NCBI RefSeq assembly: GCF_001647275.1
Contig: NZ_LRMM01000028.1
Coordinates: 1-62,380, forward strand
Direction: 5' to 3'
Length of the DNA: 62,380 nucleotides
Source of the DNA: Rufibacter ruber
GTDB lineage: Bacteria > Bacteroidota > Bacteroidia > Cytophagales > Hymenobacteraceae
The position numbers and the translations under genes are program-made. Below the pieces are notes generated by a model. That model was not told the origin of the DNA. It did not search any database and saw nothing but the letters and a program-made list of their open reading frames with translations. Shown piece after piece: positions 43,312 to 51,670 of this stretch. Positions within the stretch are counted from its first letter, which is position 1. Each line of letters begins with the position of its first letter.

Positions 43312-44274
43312 CTACCACCCGCTAATCAGGGCCAGGTAAAGCGGCATGCCCAGCGTGATGTTCAACGGGAACGTCACAGCCAGCGCCATGGGCAGAAAGA
43401 TACCGGGATTGGCCTTGGGTACGGCCATTTTCATGGCGGCGGGCACGGCAATGTAAGAGGCACTGGCCGCCAGCACCGCAAAGATAAACCGGTTGCCCAC
43501 CTGCTGCGTCACCCCGCTGCTGAGAACCGCCACCGCGCAGCCGTTCACCAACGGAACCACCACCGCAAACAGAGACGTAAACCAGCCGTTCTGGAAAAAA
43601 GCGCTCAACTTGCGGCCACTCACCAAGCCCATGTCCAGCAGAAAAACCGCCAGAAAGCCCTTGAACAGATCAGTGGTGAACGGTTTAATGCCCTGGGCCT
43701 GCTCCTGGCTGGTCAACAAGCCAATGACCAGGCTGCCCAGAATCAGCAGAACACTTCCGTTGGTGAAGGAATGGGCCACCACCTGCCCCAGATTCACAGA
43801 TGCCTCCTGCTTGCCGCGGTAAAGCATGACCAGCGAAACGCCCACAATGATTGCCGGGGCTTCCATCAATGCCATCACGGCCACCATGTGCCCGCTGAAC
43901 GTGAGCCCCTGCATCTCCAGAAAAGAGACGGCGCTCACAAAGGTTACCGCGCTCACTGAGCCGTAGGCGGCGGCAATGGCCCCGGCGTTCTCCACGCTGA
44001 GCCGCTTCTTCAGGAGGAAGAACGTGTACAGCGGCACCCCGCAGGACAGGGCAATCCCTAGCAGGGCCGACCAGACAATCTCCATGGAAAAGTGGCTGTG
44101 GGCCAGCTCCTGGCCGCCTTTGAAACCAATGGAGAGCAGCAGGTACAAGGAAATAAACTTTGAGGTAGAGGCGGGAATCTCCAGATCGCTTTTCACCCGT
44201 ACCGCCAGTATCCCCAACATGAAAAACAACAGCGCAGGGCTGGTAAGATTGTCAATGAGTAAGTATAAATCCAT
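43312..44274 (-). CDS. sbtA: SbtA-type sodium-dependent bicarbonate transporter
   Basis: A membrane permease of the SbtA/DUF897 family, about ten predicted helices in 320 residues. Recognisable stretches are LLIDNLTSPALLFFMLGILA, SDLEIPASTSKFISLYLLLS, GFKGGQELAHS, AAAYGSVSAVTFVSAVSFLE and ASASYIAVPAAMKMAVPKAN. SbtA imports bicarbonate with Na+ and in cyanobacteria is gated by the PII-like SbtB, which is not seen here. It is the last gene of a four-gene minus-strand operon (47142 to 43312) with 6 nt to the gene upstream. In this heterotroph it may supply bicarbonate for carboxylation reactions. Confidence 0.88.
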   Translation of the reverse strand: MDLYLLIDNLTSPALLFFMLGILAVRVKSDLEIPASTSKFISLYLLLSIGFKGGQELAHSHFSMEIVWSALLGIALSCGVPLYTFFLLKKRLSVENAGAIAAAYGSVSAVTFVSAVSFLEMQGLTFSGHMVAVMALMEAPAIIVGVSLVMLYRGKQEASVNLGQVVAHSFTNGSVLLILGSLVIGLLTSQEQAQGIKPFTTDLFKGFLAVFLLDMGLVSGRKLSAFFQNGWFTSLFAVVVPLVNGCAVAVLSSGVTQQVGNRFIFAVLAASASYIAVPAAMKMAVPKANPGIFLPMALAVTFPLNITLGMPLYLALISGW

Positions 44275-44280
44275 AAGGGC

Positions 44281-44769
44281 TTAGGTCTGGGGCTGAAGTT
44301 CAAAAGTGGCCCGCACCGGCGCCTGGTCGGTGACCCGCACCTGCAGGGCCACCTTCCCCTGGGTCAGCAGAGCGCTGAAACCAGGCAAACGCCGCAGTTG
44401 CTCGGCCTGGCGGTACAGGTTCAACTGGGCCAGACATTTCTTTTGCCCCGCCAACGTGGGGTGCTGCAGAATCTCTGCGGAATGGTCTTTGGCCAGTTGC
44501 TGCAGAAAATTATGGGCGCAGGTCTCCATACCGGACGATGGGTTCAGGGCGTGCGTGAGCACCGGGCACGACGTGTCCTGCACCAGGTACACCTCAGTGA
44601 TCTGATTGCGCAGCACCAGGTCCACCAGCGCGTCTCCGTACCCGGTCTCCGGTTCCAGGGCGAAAACGGTTCCCAGGGCGGTCAGGAAATAGGTATTCTG
44701 CCCAAACTCCTGCTGCAACTGCTGTTGCAGGTGTGCGGCAATGCCGGTAAGAATCAGCGTGTTTTTCAT
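44281..44769 (-). CDS. Unknown protein of the bicarbonate/IDH operon
   Basis: The 162-residue soluble protein starts MKNTLILTGIAAHLQQQLQQ. It has an alpha/beta look, with two beta-strand segments (TEVYLVQDTSCPVLTHAL and KVALQVRVTDQAPVRATFEL) and a helical middle containing METCAHNFLQQLAK. A few Cys/His residues could bind metal, but no carbonic anhydrase or PII signature is intact. It lies 4 nt after the DUF6671 gene and 6 nt before the transporter, so it is surely co-transcribed. Its position is where SbtB lies in cyanobacteria, but sequence gives no support for that identity. Confidence 0.78.
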   Translation of the reverse strand: MKNTLILTGIAAHLQQQLQQEFGQNTYFLTALGTVFALEPETGYGDALVDLVLRNQITEVYLVQDTSCPVLTHALNPSSGMETCAHNFLQQLAKDHSAEILQHPTLAGQKKCLAQLNLYRQAEQLRRLPGFSALLTQGKVALQVRVTDQAPVRATFELQPQT

Positions 44770-44773
44770 GGGT

Positions 44774-45619
44774 CTAAGGGTTACAGTGTTCACAGTAAGT
44801 AGGATCTTCGGTTTGGGCCCCACCGGGAAAATCATCCTGGCGGGTGAAGGAGCAGCGCTGGCAGGCAGATTCCAGGCTCCTGACACTCTGGGTGTGCAAC
44901 CCGCATAACCGGCAGGGCAAGCCCCTGATGGCCTGCGTCACCCCAAACCCAGGTGTGTGGCAAGCGGGGCAACAGGTAGTGCACCGCTCCATCAACAACT
45001 GGGCCGCCTGCTTAATGACCTGCATGCGCGTTGGGTTGTAGAGCGCGCGCATATCGGTTTGCACGTAGGCGCTGCCGTGGCTGGCCACCAGAGAGCGGAA
45101 CGCCGCCAGCAGTTGCGGCCAGGAAGTAAGGCCCTTTTGGAGCCCCTCGGTGCTTCCCGCCGCCGCGCTCAGAATAAGGCCATGCGACGGGAAAAGCACC
45201 TGCCGGGCGAAGGCCTGTAGCTCCTCCTGCGTGTGCACCTTTGCTCCCGCGAAGTTGGTTTCCAGGCTGATCTTGCGTACCACCACCTCCAACTCCCGGG
45301 CAGTGTCCAGCAGCAGCAGCACCTCTTCATTGGCCGGGGCAAACCACGCCGAGGGGTGCGGCCCAAACGATCCCTCACTCGCAATGCCCAGGGTCTCGCC
45401 GGTGAGCGCCAAGGCTTCCAGGCACTTTTGGCGGGCGGTTTCCAGGGGGGGCTGGGTACGTTCCACCTCCCCGGAGAAGGTACCCAGCGCATCAGAGTCA
45501 AAGTGGAGAGGCACCTGGCAGGTGACTCCCAGGTATTTTTCCGCGAGGGGGGCAATCACCTCCTCTTTGCGGTGCATGGTGGCAATTACCAGGGTACGGC
45601 CTTCAAAACCAGCAGACAT
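44774..45619 (-). CDS. DUF6671 family protein with cysteine-rich tail
   Basis: The 281-residue protein has a DUF6671-like core: TLVIATMHRKEEVIAPLAEK, VPLHFDSDALGTFSGEVERT, KCLEALALTGETLGIASEGS and FGPHPSAWFAPANEEVLLLL. A C-terminal zinc-ribbon-like part has CTTCCPAC, CRLCG, CQRC and YCEHC motifs, eight or more paired cysteines in all. The biochemical role is unknown. It is the second gene of the operon with isocitrate dehydrogenase and the bicarbonate transporter. The conserved association of these families is known to me only in general terms. Confidence 0.82.
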   Translation of the reverse strand: MSAGFEGRTLVIATMHRKEEVIAPLAEKYLGVTCQVPLHFDSDALGTFSGEVERTQPPLETARQKCLEALALTGETLGIASEGSFGPHPSAWFAPANEEVLLLLDTARELEVVVRKISLETNFAGAKVHTQEELQAFARQVLFPSHGLILSAAAGSTEGLQKGLTSWPQLLAAFRSLVASHGSAYVQTDMRALYNPTRMQVIKQAAQLLMERCTTCCPACHTPGFGVTQAIRGLPCRLCGLHTQSVRSLESACQRCSFTRQDDFPGGAQTEDPTYCEHCNP

Positions 45620-45654
45620 GGAGAACGGTTAACGTAAATGAAAACTTGATCAGG

Positions 45655-47142
45655 TTACTGCCCCTGGCCCATGGAGAAGCCCGGCTTGCCGTTGAAGGCG
45701 TAGAGGTTCTCTGTCTTGATGGTGTCTATGCCCCGGTGCACAGCTTCCTGCAACAGCTCCACCACCTGCAGGGGCGCCAGGGCAGCCCCGGTTCGGCTTT
45801 GGAAACGGCAGCGCCAGTGGTCTGTGCAGAAGGTTTCGTCAAAGCCCTGCGGCCAGACTTTCACGCCCCGGTTGGTGATCATGCGCAGTTCCAGCTCCTG
45901 CTTGGCCAGGGGTTGTACCAGCTGGGCCAGTTCTTCGGGGTCGGTGCCGCGCCAGTGCACAAACACATCTACCCCCAGCAGTTCTTTGTGGGCCGCCGCC
46001 GCGCGCTGGTACGGCGGCACCTGGATGGGACGGTTCTTAAACGTTGCGGCCGGTGGGAGATGCGCCGGTGCCTTACCCAGGTTGGAGATGACGGCCAGCG
46101 CGAAATCTTCTGTCCCTACCAACTGGCGGCTCATGCCCTCGCGGTAGATGTCCCGGGTGTGGGTGCCGTCTTCCATGGTTTTCAGCCAGGCATTCTGCAC
46201 TTTCTGGGCTACGCGCGCCTGGCCCAGGTGCGCCAGCATCATGATGGCCGCCTGCAGCAGTCCGCTGGGGTTGGCCACGTCCTGCCCCGCAATATCTGGG
46301 GCTGACCCGTGAATGGCCTCAAAGATGGCGTAGTTCTGCCCAATGTTAGCCGACCCGGCCAGCCCCACTGAGCCGGAGATCTGGGCCGCCACATCAGACA
46401 GGATATCACCATAAAGGTTTGGCAGCACCACCACGTCAAATTTCTCCGGGGAATCGGCCAGCAGGGCCGCCCCAATGTCTACAATCAGGTGCTGTGCTTC
46501 CAGCTCCGGGTACTCCTGCGCCACCTCCCTGAACACCTCATGGAACAGCCCATCGGTTTGTTTCATGATGTTGTCTTTGGTGAAGCAGGTCACTTTCTTC
46601 CGGTTGTGCTGGCGGGCGTACTCAAAGGCATACCGCACAATCTTCTCGCACCCGGGCCGGGTGATGAGCTTGAGGCACTGCACCACCTCATCGGTCTGCT
46701 GGTGCTCAATGCCGCCGTACACATCTTCTTCATTTTCCCTGATGATGACCATGTCCATGACCGGGTGTTTGGTTTGCACGTACGGGTGCAGGCTCTTCAC
46801 GGGCCGCACGTTGGCATATAGGCCCAGGGTTTTGCGCAGGGTCACGTTCAGGCTCTTGTAGCCGCCGCCCTGCGGGGTGGTGATGGGCGCTTTGAGCATG
46901 ACCCGGTTTTCTTTAATGGAATCCCAGCTTTTCTGCGGAATGCCAGAACTGTTGCCCGCCAGGTATTCATGCTCACCCAGGGCTACCTCCTCTATCTCCA
47001 GTTGGGCTCCCGCCGTAAACAGAATCTTTAGGGTGGCATCCATGATTTCGGGACCTATTCCGTCGCCGTGGGCCACCGTGATGCGGGGCATCACCGGGGC
47101 GGCAGGTGCCGCTAGTATCTCAGTCACGTCTTTTGTCTCCAT
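45655..47142 (-). CDS. icd: NADP-type isocitrate dehydrogenase (long form)
   Basis: Oxidative decarboxylation of isocitrate to 2-oxoglutarate with release of CO2 (reversible). In 495 residues it shows GDGIGPEIMDATLKIL, the substrate segment KSLNVTLRKTLGLYANVRPV, IRENEEDVYGGIEH, the metal-site and catalytic region KQTDGLFHEVFREVA, and NLYGDILSDVAAQISGSVGL, then HGSAPDIAGQDVANPSG. Like other ~490-residue bacterial IDHs it has a C-terminal extension (HKELLGVDVFVHWRGTDPEE onwards). It is the first gene of an operon that ends with a bicarbonate transporter, so CO2/bicarbonate metabolism is a plausible theme. Confidence 0.9.
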   Translation of the reverse strand: METKDVTEILAAPAAPVMPRITVAHGDGIGPEIMDATLKILFTAGAQLEIEEVALGEHEYLAGNSSGIPQKSWDSIKENRVMLKAPITTPQGGGYKSLNVTLRKTLGLYANVRPVKSLHPYVQTKHPVMDMVIIRENEEDVYGGIEHQQTDEVVQCLKLITRPGCEKIVRYAFEYARQHNRKKVTCFTKDNIMKQTDGLFHEVFREVAQEYPELEAQHLIVDIGAALLADSPEKFDVVVLPNLYGDILSDVAAQISGSVGLAGSANIGQNYAIFEAIHGSAPDIAGQDVANPSGLLQAAIMMLAHLGQARVAQKVQNAWLKTMEDGTHTRDIYREGMSRQLVGTEDFALAVISNLGKAPAHLPPAATFKNRPIQVPPYQRAAAAHKELLGVDVFVHWRGTDPEELAQLVQPLAKQELELRMITNRGVKVWPQGFDETFCTDHWRCRFQSRTGAALAPLQVVELLQEAVHRGIDTIKTENLYAFNGKPGFSMGQGQ

Positions 47143-47190
47143 AGCGTCAGGTTAAAAAGTTTTCTCTGGCGCAAAGTTGCAGACTGGCGT

Positions 47191-47210
47191 TTATAAATAT
47201 TAGTTTATAA
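47191..47210. promoter_or_regulatory. Inverted repeat between icd and lysR (LysR-box candidate)
   Basis: TTATAAA (47191-47197) and TTTATAA (47204-47210) form a perfect inverted repeat with a 6-nt spacer, within the T-N11-A pattern of LysR regulators. It is located between the divergent icd operon and the LysR gene, 28 nt before the lysR ATG. Confidence 0.65.
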
Positions 47211-47237
47211 TTTTAATGCCAGGCATAAGCATTTTTT

Positions 47238-48212
47238 ATGAACTACACCCTGCACCAGCTCCAGGTCTTCCTGAAGATTACCCAGACCCAGAGCATCACG
47301 CGCGCCGCCGAAGAGCTCCACCTCACCCAACCCGCGGTCTCCATCCAGTTCAGGAACCTGCAGGACCAGTTTGAGATTCCGCTGGCCGAGGTGGTGGGGC
47401 GCAAGCTCTACATCACTGATTTTGGCAAGGAGATTGCCCAGGCCGCCGAGAAAATCCTGAACGAGGTACACGCCATCAACCACCGCACCCTGGCCTACAA
47501 AGGCCACCTGGCCGGCCGACTCAAAATCTCGGTGGTTTCCACCGGAAAATACGTGATGCCCTATTTCCTGGCAGATTTCCTGAAGCTGCACCCCGGCATA
47601 GACCTGGTCATGGATGTGACCAATAAAACCAAGGTGCTGGAAAGCCTGCGGCAGAACGAGGTGGATTTTGCGTTGGTATCTGTGTTGCCAGAGCAGCTGC
47701 AGATAGAAAAAGTAGAGCTCATGCCCAACAAACTCTTCCTGATTGGGAACCGGGAACAAGCCCGGCACCACCACCTCCCCCATGACAAGGGAATTTTTGA
47801 GCAGGTCCCCCTCATTTACCGCGAGCAGGGCTCGGGCACCCGCCTGGTGATGGAGCAGTACTTTGCCCAACAGCAACTCACCGTGCGTAAAAAGCTGGAG
47901 CTTACCTCCAATGAGGCGGTGAAACAGGCGGTGATTGCGGGGTTGGGCTATTCCATCATGCCGTTGATTGGCATCAGAAATGAACTAGGCGCGGGGGAGC
48001 TGCAGATTGTGCCGGTCAAGGGGTTTCCCATCTCCTCTACCTGGCACCTGATCTGGTTAAAGAACCGCCGCTTCTCCCCGGTGGCCGCCGCCTATCTGCA
48101 GCACCTGGAACAGGAGAAAGAACGCATTATACAGGAGCGGTTTGGATGGCTGGACCTCAAGAAAGGTGGTTTGGGCAAAGCGCCAACCGGAGGTGGCATG
48201 AATGAAATTTAA
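47238..48212 (+). CDS. LysR-family regulator (CbbR-like), divergent to the icd-sbtA operon
   Basis: A 324-residue transcription factor with an N-terminal helix-turn-helix (LQVFLKITQTQSITRAAEEL, HLTQPAVSIQFRNLQDQFE) and a two-lobe effector domain (GRLKISVVSTGKYVMPYFLA, GSGTRLVMEQYF, ELTSNEAVKQAVIAGLGYSI). It is most like CbbR/RbcR-type regulators that respond to carbon status, matching the bicarbonate operon opposite it. The intergenic palindrome 47191-47210 is its likely binding site. It probably regulates both itself and the operon. Confidence 0.9.
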   Translation: MNYTLHQLQVFLKITQTQSITRAAEELHLTQPAVSIQFRNLQDQFEIPLAEVVGRKLYITDFGKEIAQAAEKILNEVHAINHRTLAYKGHLAGRLKISVVSTGKYVMPYFLADFLKLHPGIDLVMDVTNKTKVLESLRQNEVDFALVSVLPEQLQIEKVELMPNKLFLIGNREQARHHHLPHDKGIFEQVPLIYREQGSGTRLVMEQYFAQQQLTVRKKLELTSNEAVKQAVIAGLGYSIMPLIGIRNELGAGELQIVPVKGFPISSTWHLIWLKNRRFSPVAAAYLQHLEQEKERIIQERFGWLDLKKGGLGKAPTGGGMNEI

Positions 48213-48377
48213 TAGAAGTAAGACCGGCGCAAGGTGCCCTGCCCGCATTTTAGGCGCGAGTTTTGAGCACAAAATGCAACCTCCAACTAGTTCTTAAGCG
48301 AGAGAAACTGTTTTAAGGCAGGTATAGAAAATAATCTGACCGTTTTGCCCATTCCTGCAGTGAAAGCCCCGAATCAG

Positions 48378-48419
48378 GCTGTTTTCGGCCTGTTTTCAGA
48401 AAAGCAGGCCATAAACAGA
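48378..48419. repeat. Family A hairpin repeat
   Basis: GCTGTTTTCGGCCTGTTTTC pairs with AGAAAAGCAGGCCATAAAC, upstream of the GAF-PAS gene. A TATCTTTA -7-like box is at 48438-48445. Confidence 0.8.
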
Positions 48420-48522
48420 AAATTAGAATTTTCCTGGTATCTTTATTAAACCAAACTGAATTATATCAAAGCATTTCATACTACCTAGAATACCTACCGG
48501 GTTGATAGTTGCAGAAGAATTT

Positions 48523-49629
48523 ATGGATGAACAGCGCCGTTTACAGGAACTTTATGAGTATAAAATTTTAGATACTCCGCCAGAAAAAGAATTAGATGAA
48601 TTAGCGCAAATTGCCTCAGCCATCTGTGACACCCCCATCTCCCTGCTCACCTTCATTGACAAGAACCGGCAGTGGTTTAAAGCAGAAATGGGAATGGGCT
48701 TTAAGGAGACGTCAAGAGAAGACTCTTTCTGCCGGCACACCCTGCACCACCCCACTGAAGTACTGGTGGTAGAAGACCCGCTCCATGATGAAAGGTTCAG
48801 AGAAAACCCTTTAGTGCTTGGGGGCACCCATATACGTTTCTATGCAGGGGCACCCTTGGTGACCCCCAGCGGCCATGTACTGGGTACGCTGTGTATCCTG
48901 GATAACAAACCCAGAAGAATCACTGAAAGTCAGAAAAAAGCATTACAACTCCTGGCCAAAAAAGCCATTGATTACCTGGAAATCAGAAAGCTAGTAGTAG
49001 CACAGGGCACCGCCATCGGTTCAAACGCAGAACGGCTCAAGAAGCTTACAGACTGTGTGCCGGGGGCTATATATCAGTTTGAGATGAACCCGCAGGGGAA
49101 ATTCTCCTTCCCATTCATTAGCAAAGGCGTTCAGGATATTCACCCCAGCCTCAGTCCTGAGAAACTTATGGCCCACCCTGACTTAATTTTCACAGTGATT
49201 CACCCAGAGGACATCACTTTTGTACGCCAAAGTATTCACGAGACCTTCAGCAACCCGCAACTGTGGCAATCAGAATTCAGGGTCATGGGGGAGAGCGGCA
49301 AAACCCTCTGGATCTCCGCTAGCTCCCAGCCCGAAAAGAAAGAAGACGGCACCGTGGTCTGGCACGGCATCTTCCGGGACGTCACGGACAAGAAAGAATA
49401 CACCCAGGTGCTGGAGCAGATTCTCTTTGACATTTCACATGTCATGCGCAGGCCGGTGGCCAACATGCTGGGGATTACGTCTGCCATTCTGGAAAACAAC
49501 ATGGAGGGCGCTACCCTGCAAGAGTATATGGGCCACCTGAAAAAAGTGTCTGAAGAAATGGATACGTTCCTCAAGAAACTCAATCAGGACTATTCGGCCA
49601 TACAGGCCAAATCAAAGGGGCCTGCCTGA
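48523..49629 (+). CDS. GAF-PAS sensor protein with a histidine-kinase-like dimerisation domain but no ATPase domain
   Basis: The 368-residue protein has an N-terminal GAF domain (ELAQIASAICDTPISLLTFI, ETSREDSFCRHTLHHPTEVL, HVLGTLCILDNKPRRI) and a PAS domain with a PAC-like end (LWISASSQPEKKEDGTVVWH). It finishes in a helical DHp-like segment, ILFDISHVMRRPVANMLGIT. This holds an H-box histidine and ends about 60 residues later, with no HATPase_c domain. It may act as a phosphotransfer or sensing partner of a separate kinase. ATG at 48523 (MDEQRRL) is used; a TTG at 48502 opens the frame earlier. Confidence 0.85.
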   Translation: MDEQRRLQELYEYKILDTPPEKELDELAQIASAICDTPISLLTFIDKNRQWFKAEMGMGFKETSREDSFCRHTLHHPTEVLVVEDPLHDERFRENPLVLGGTHIRFYAGAPLVTPSGHVLGTLCILDNKPRRITESQKKALQLLAKKAIDYLEIRKLVVAQGTAIGSNAERLKKLTDCVPGAIYQFEMNPQGKFSFPFISKGVQDIHPSLSPEKLMAHPDLIFTVIHPEDITFVRQSIHETFSNPQLWQSEFRVMGESGKTLWISASSQPEKKEDGTVVWHGIFRDVTDKKEYTQVLEQILFDISHVMRRPVANMLGITSAILENNMEGATLQEYMGHLKKVSEEMDTFLKKLNQDYSAIQAKSKGPA

Positions 49630-50362
49630 TCTACCACCCAGACCAAAACAGAACTGGAGGCGCGGGGCGTAACCGGGCAGCAGCAACAGCGCCAACCAGC
49701 ACGTTGGCGAACAGCCCAATTGAAACACCGGCAGCAGGTGCCGGAACGAAGAGCCGTGGCGGGTACTAGTATTTAGAACTCTTGATTGCTTAAACCTCTT
49801 GTCCATGGCCATCCACCTGCCTTGTGTCCTTGTCAGGGATGGCCGCCCCAAGACAGACGGCCAACACAGACAACGCCGCTGGGGCATCACTGGCCTTTGT
49901 TGTCTGGTGTCTTTGGTGTTTGCCTTGGCCGCTTCGCCCACAATATATCAAAAGAAGAGGCCTGGCTGAAAGAGAGGGAGGCCACAGATTTTCTGACTTG
50001 GTAAAAAGCCACTGCGGCGAAAGCAAAAGCAGAAACGACAGCTAGCGAAATACTTCAGCCGTACCCCTCTTATTCAAAAGGCCGCTTGCTTTTCCAACGC
50101 CCATTACATTCTCACGCATCCCTACCGGAGGACCAAGGCCGTTGAAGAACCATTGGCTTACGCGATAGGAATGGAAAATTGATTCTGGGACATGCGTCAC
50201 TCAGCACGAGTAAATCAGCATGCGTCATCATCCCCTACCCCCTTCAAAAGGGGACGGTATGCGTGCAATTAATGGGAAAAATTCTGGGGCAAGCCGCTGG
50301 GTAGCGCTAGTAGGAGAAACGCGAAAAACCGCTATCTTCATGCCTGTACCAGCTCCTTGTCC
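49630..50362. other. 733-bp gene-free spacer
   Basis: I see no credible gene. Short open frames here have odd composition and match nothing. A lone family B end lies at 50222-50266. The region 49630-50060 has the chromosome's usual G+C and may be decayed coding sequence; I cannot say of what. Confidence 0.5.
50222..50266. repeat. Family B right end (single)
   Basis: CATCATCCCCTACCCCCTTC then AAAAGGGGACGGTATGCGT, preceded by TCAGCACGAGT, the subterminal box shared with copies at 24077 and 41090. A possible left end (CCGTACCCCTCTTATTCAAA) is at about 50061, too degraded to be sure. Confidence 0.65.
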
Positions 50363-51478
50363 ATGCAGCCCTTTTCTAAGTTTCTTCGGCTAGTTTGCCT
50401 CCTTTCCCTTGCCTCGGCTACGCTTTCCTCCTGCCAGCTGGGGCGCTTTGTCTTCTACAACTTCGCTAACATCACTGACTACAAAATATTCCCCTCCCGG
50501 CCCTTGACAGCGAGTGCGCAGCCGTTCCGGTTTCAAACGGCAACCACGCCCAGAGCCCCAAAAAAACTGGGTCCCACAGGGAAGGAGGTGCCCCTGGATC
50601 AGTACCTGGCAGACCGTGAAACGGTGGCCTTTCTCATCATCCAGAATGACACCATTCAGTATGAGCAGTACTTCAACGGCTATGAGCAGAGCAGTACAGT
50701 GGCTTCGTTTTCCATGGCCAAGTCTGTGACGTCTATGCTCATTGGCACGGCGGTGGAAGACGGACTGATCAAATCTGTGGACGAACCCATCACCCACTAC
50801 CTGCCGGAGTTGAAAAAGAACGGGCTGGAGAACGTAACCATCAGGCACGTGCTGCAGATGACCAGCGGCATTGAATTCAATGAGAGCTACGTGAACCCGT
50901 TTGGGGATGCCGCCAGCTTTTACTACGGCCGCAACCTGCGCCAATACGTGAACAACATGCAACCGAAGGCGGCCCCGGGGCAGGGGTTTGACTACATCTC
51001 AGGGAACACGCAGATCTTAGGGGCCATTCTGGACAAAGTGGTGGCGCCCAAAACGGTAACCCAATATTTGCAGGAGCGCATCTGGCAGCACCTGGGCATG
51101 GAATATGACGCCAGCTGGAGCCTGGACAAAAAGAAAGACGGCCTGGAGAAAACCTTCTGCTGCCTCAACGCGCGCGCCCGCGACTTCGCCAAGCTGGGCC
51201 GCCTGTATTTAAAGCAAGGCAACTGGAACGGCAGGCAGGTGGTGCCCGCCCAATGGGTGAAAGAATCTACGCAGGTAGACACTTCCCAGGGCAGCTCGGC
51301 AGGCTACCAGTACCAGTGGTGGCTCCCCTCCCGCTCCGGTGATTTTATGATGCAGGGCATACTGGGGCAGTTTGTGTACGTGAACCCCATGAAAAACCTC
51401 CTCATAGTGCGCCTGGGCAAAGACTACGGTAACACCAACTGGCCCCGGGTTTTTACAGAACTGGCCGCGGTGTATTAA
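50363..51478 (+). CDS. Serine hydrolase (class C beta-lactamase/DD-peptidase-like), lipoprotein
   Basis: A penicillin-binding-protein-like hydrolase of 371 residues. The lipoprotein signal ends in the lipobox TLSSC. The catalytic SxxK is SMAK in VASFSMAKSVTSMLIG. The second motif is in FDYISGNTQILGAIL (Tyr-x-Ser/Gly-Asn). A glycine-rich strand near the C-terminus (GYQYQWWLPS) stands where KTG/HxG lies. ATG at 50363 is chosen; the frame extends to a TTG at 50357. A family A hairpin lies 6 nt after the stop codon. The substrate may be peptidoglycan fragments or esters; true beta-lactamase activity is not implied. Confidence 0.88.
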   Translation: MQPFSKFLRLVCLLSLASATLSSCQLGRFVFYNFANITDYKIFPSRPLTASAQPFRFQTATTPRAPKKLGPTGKEVPLDQYLADRETVAFLIIQNDTIQYEQYFNGYEQSSTVASFSMAKSVTSMLIGTAVEDGLIKSVDEPITHYLPELKKNGLENVTIRHVLQMTSGIEFNESYVNPFGDAASFYYGRNLRQYVNNMQPKAAPGQGFDYISGNTQILGAILDKVVAPKTVTQYLQERIWQHLGMEYDASWSLDKKKDGLEKTFCCLNARARDFAKLGRLYLKQGNWNGRQVVPAQWVKESTQVDTSQGSSAGYQYQWWLPSRSGDFMMQGILGQFVYVNPMKNLLIVRLGKDYGNTNWPRVFTELAAVY

Positions 51479-51484
51479 CAATTT

Positions 51485-51524
51485 CTGTTTTGGGGCTGTT
51501 TTTGGGAAATCAGCCCCAAAACAG
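51485..51524. repeat. Family A hairpin repeat
   Basis: CTGTTTTGGGGCTGTTTTTG pairs with AAATCAGCCCCAAAACAG, 6 nt after the serine hydrolase stop codon. Confidence 0.88.
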
Positions 51525-51670
51525 CTGCTCCCTTTTGAAGGCCGGCCCATGCCATTGAAACTTTTGTAAGTCTAACATTTACCTGGTTCAAGCAGCCTTC
51601 TGTCTGGCACCAGCAGACGCACGCGCCAGAGCCAAAAAGGAAATGGAGCAGCTGGTTCTTCACTCAGCTT

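Noticed and set aside
49630-50060. Open frames of 70-110 codons on both strands
   Set aside because: Amino-acid composition is atypical (Arg/Trp/Cys-rich), no homology is visible and no plausible start context exists.
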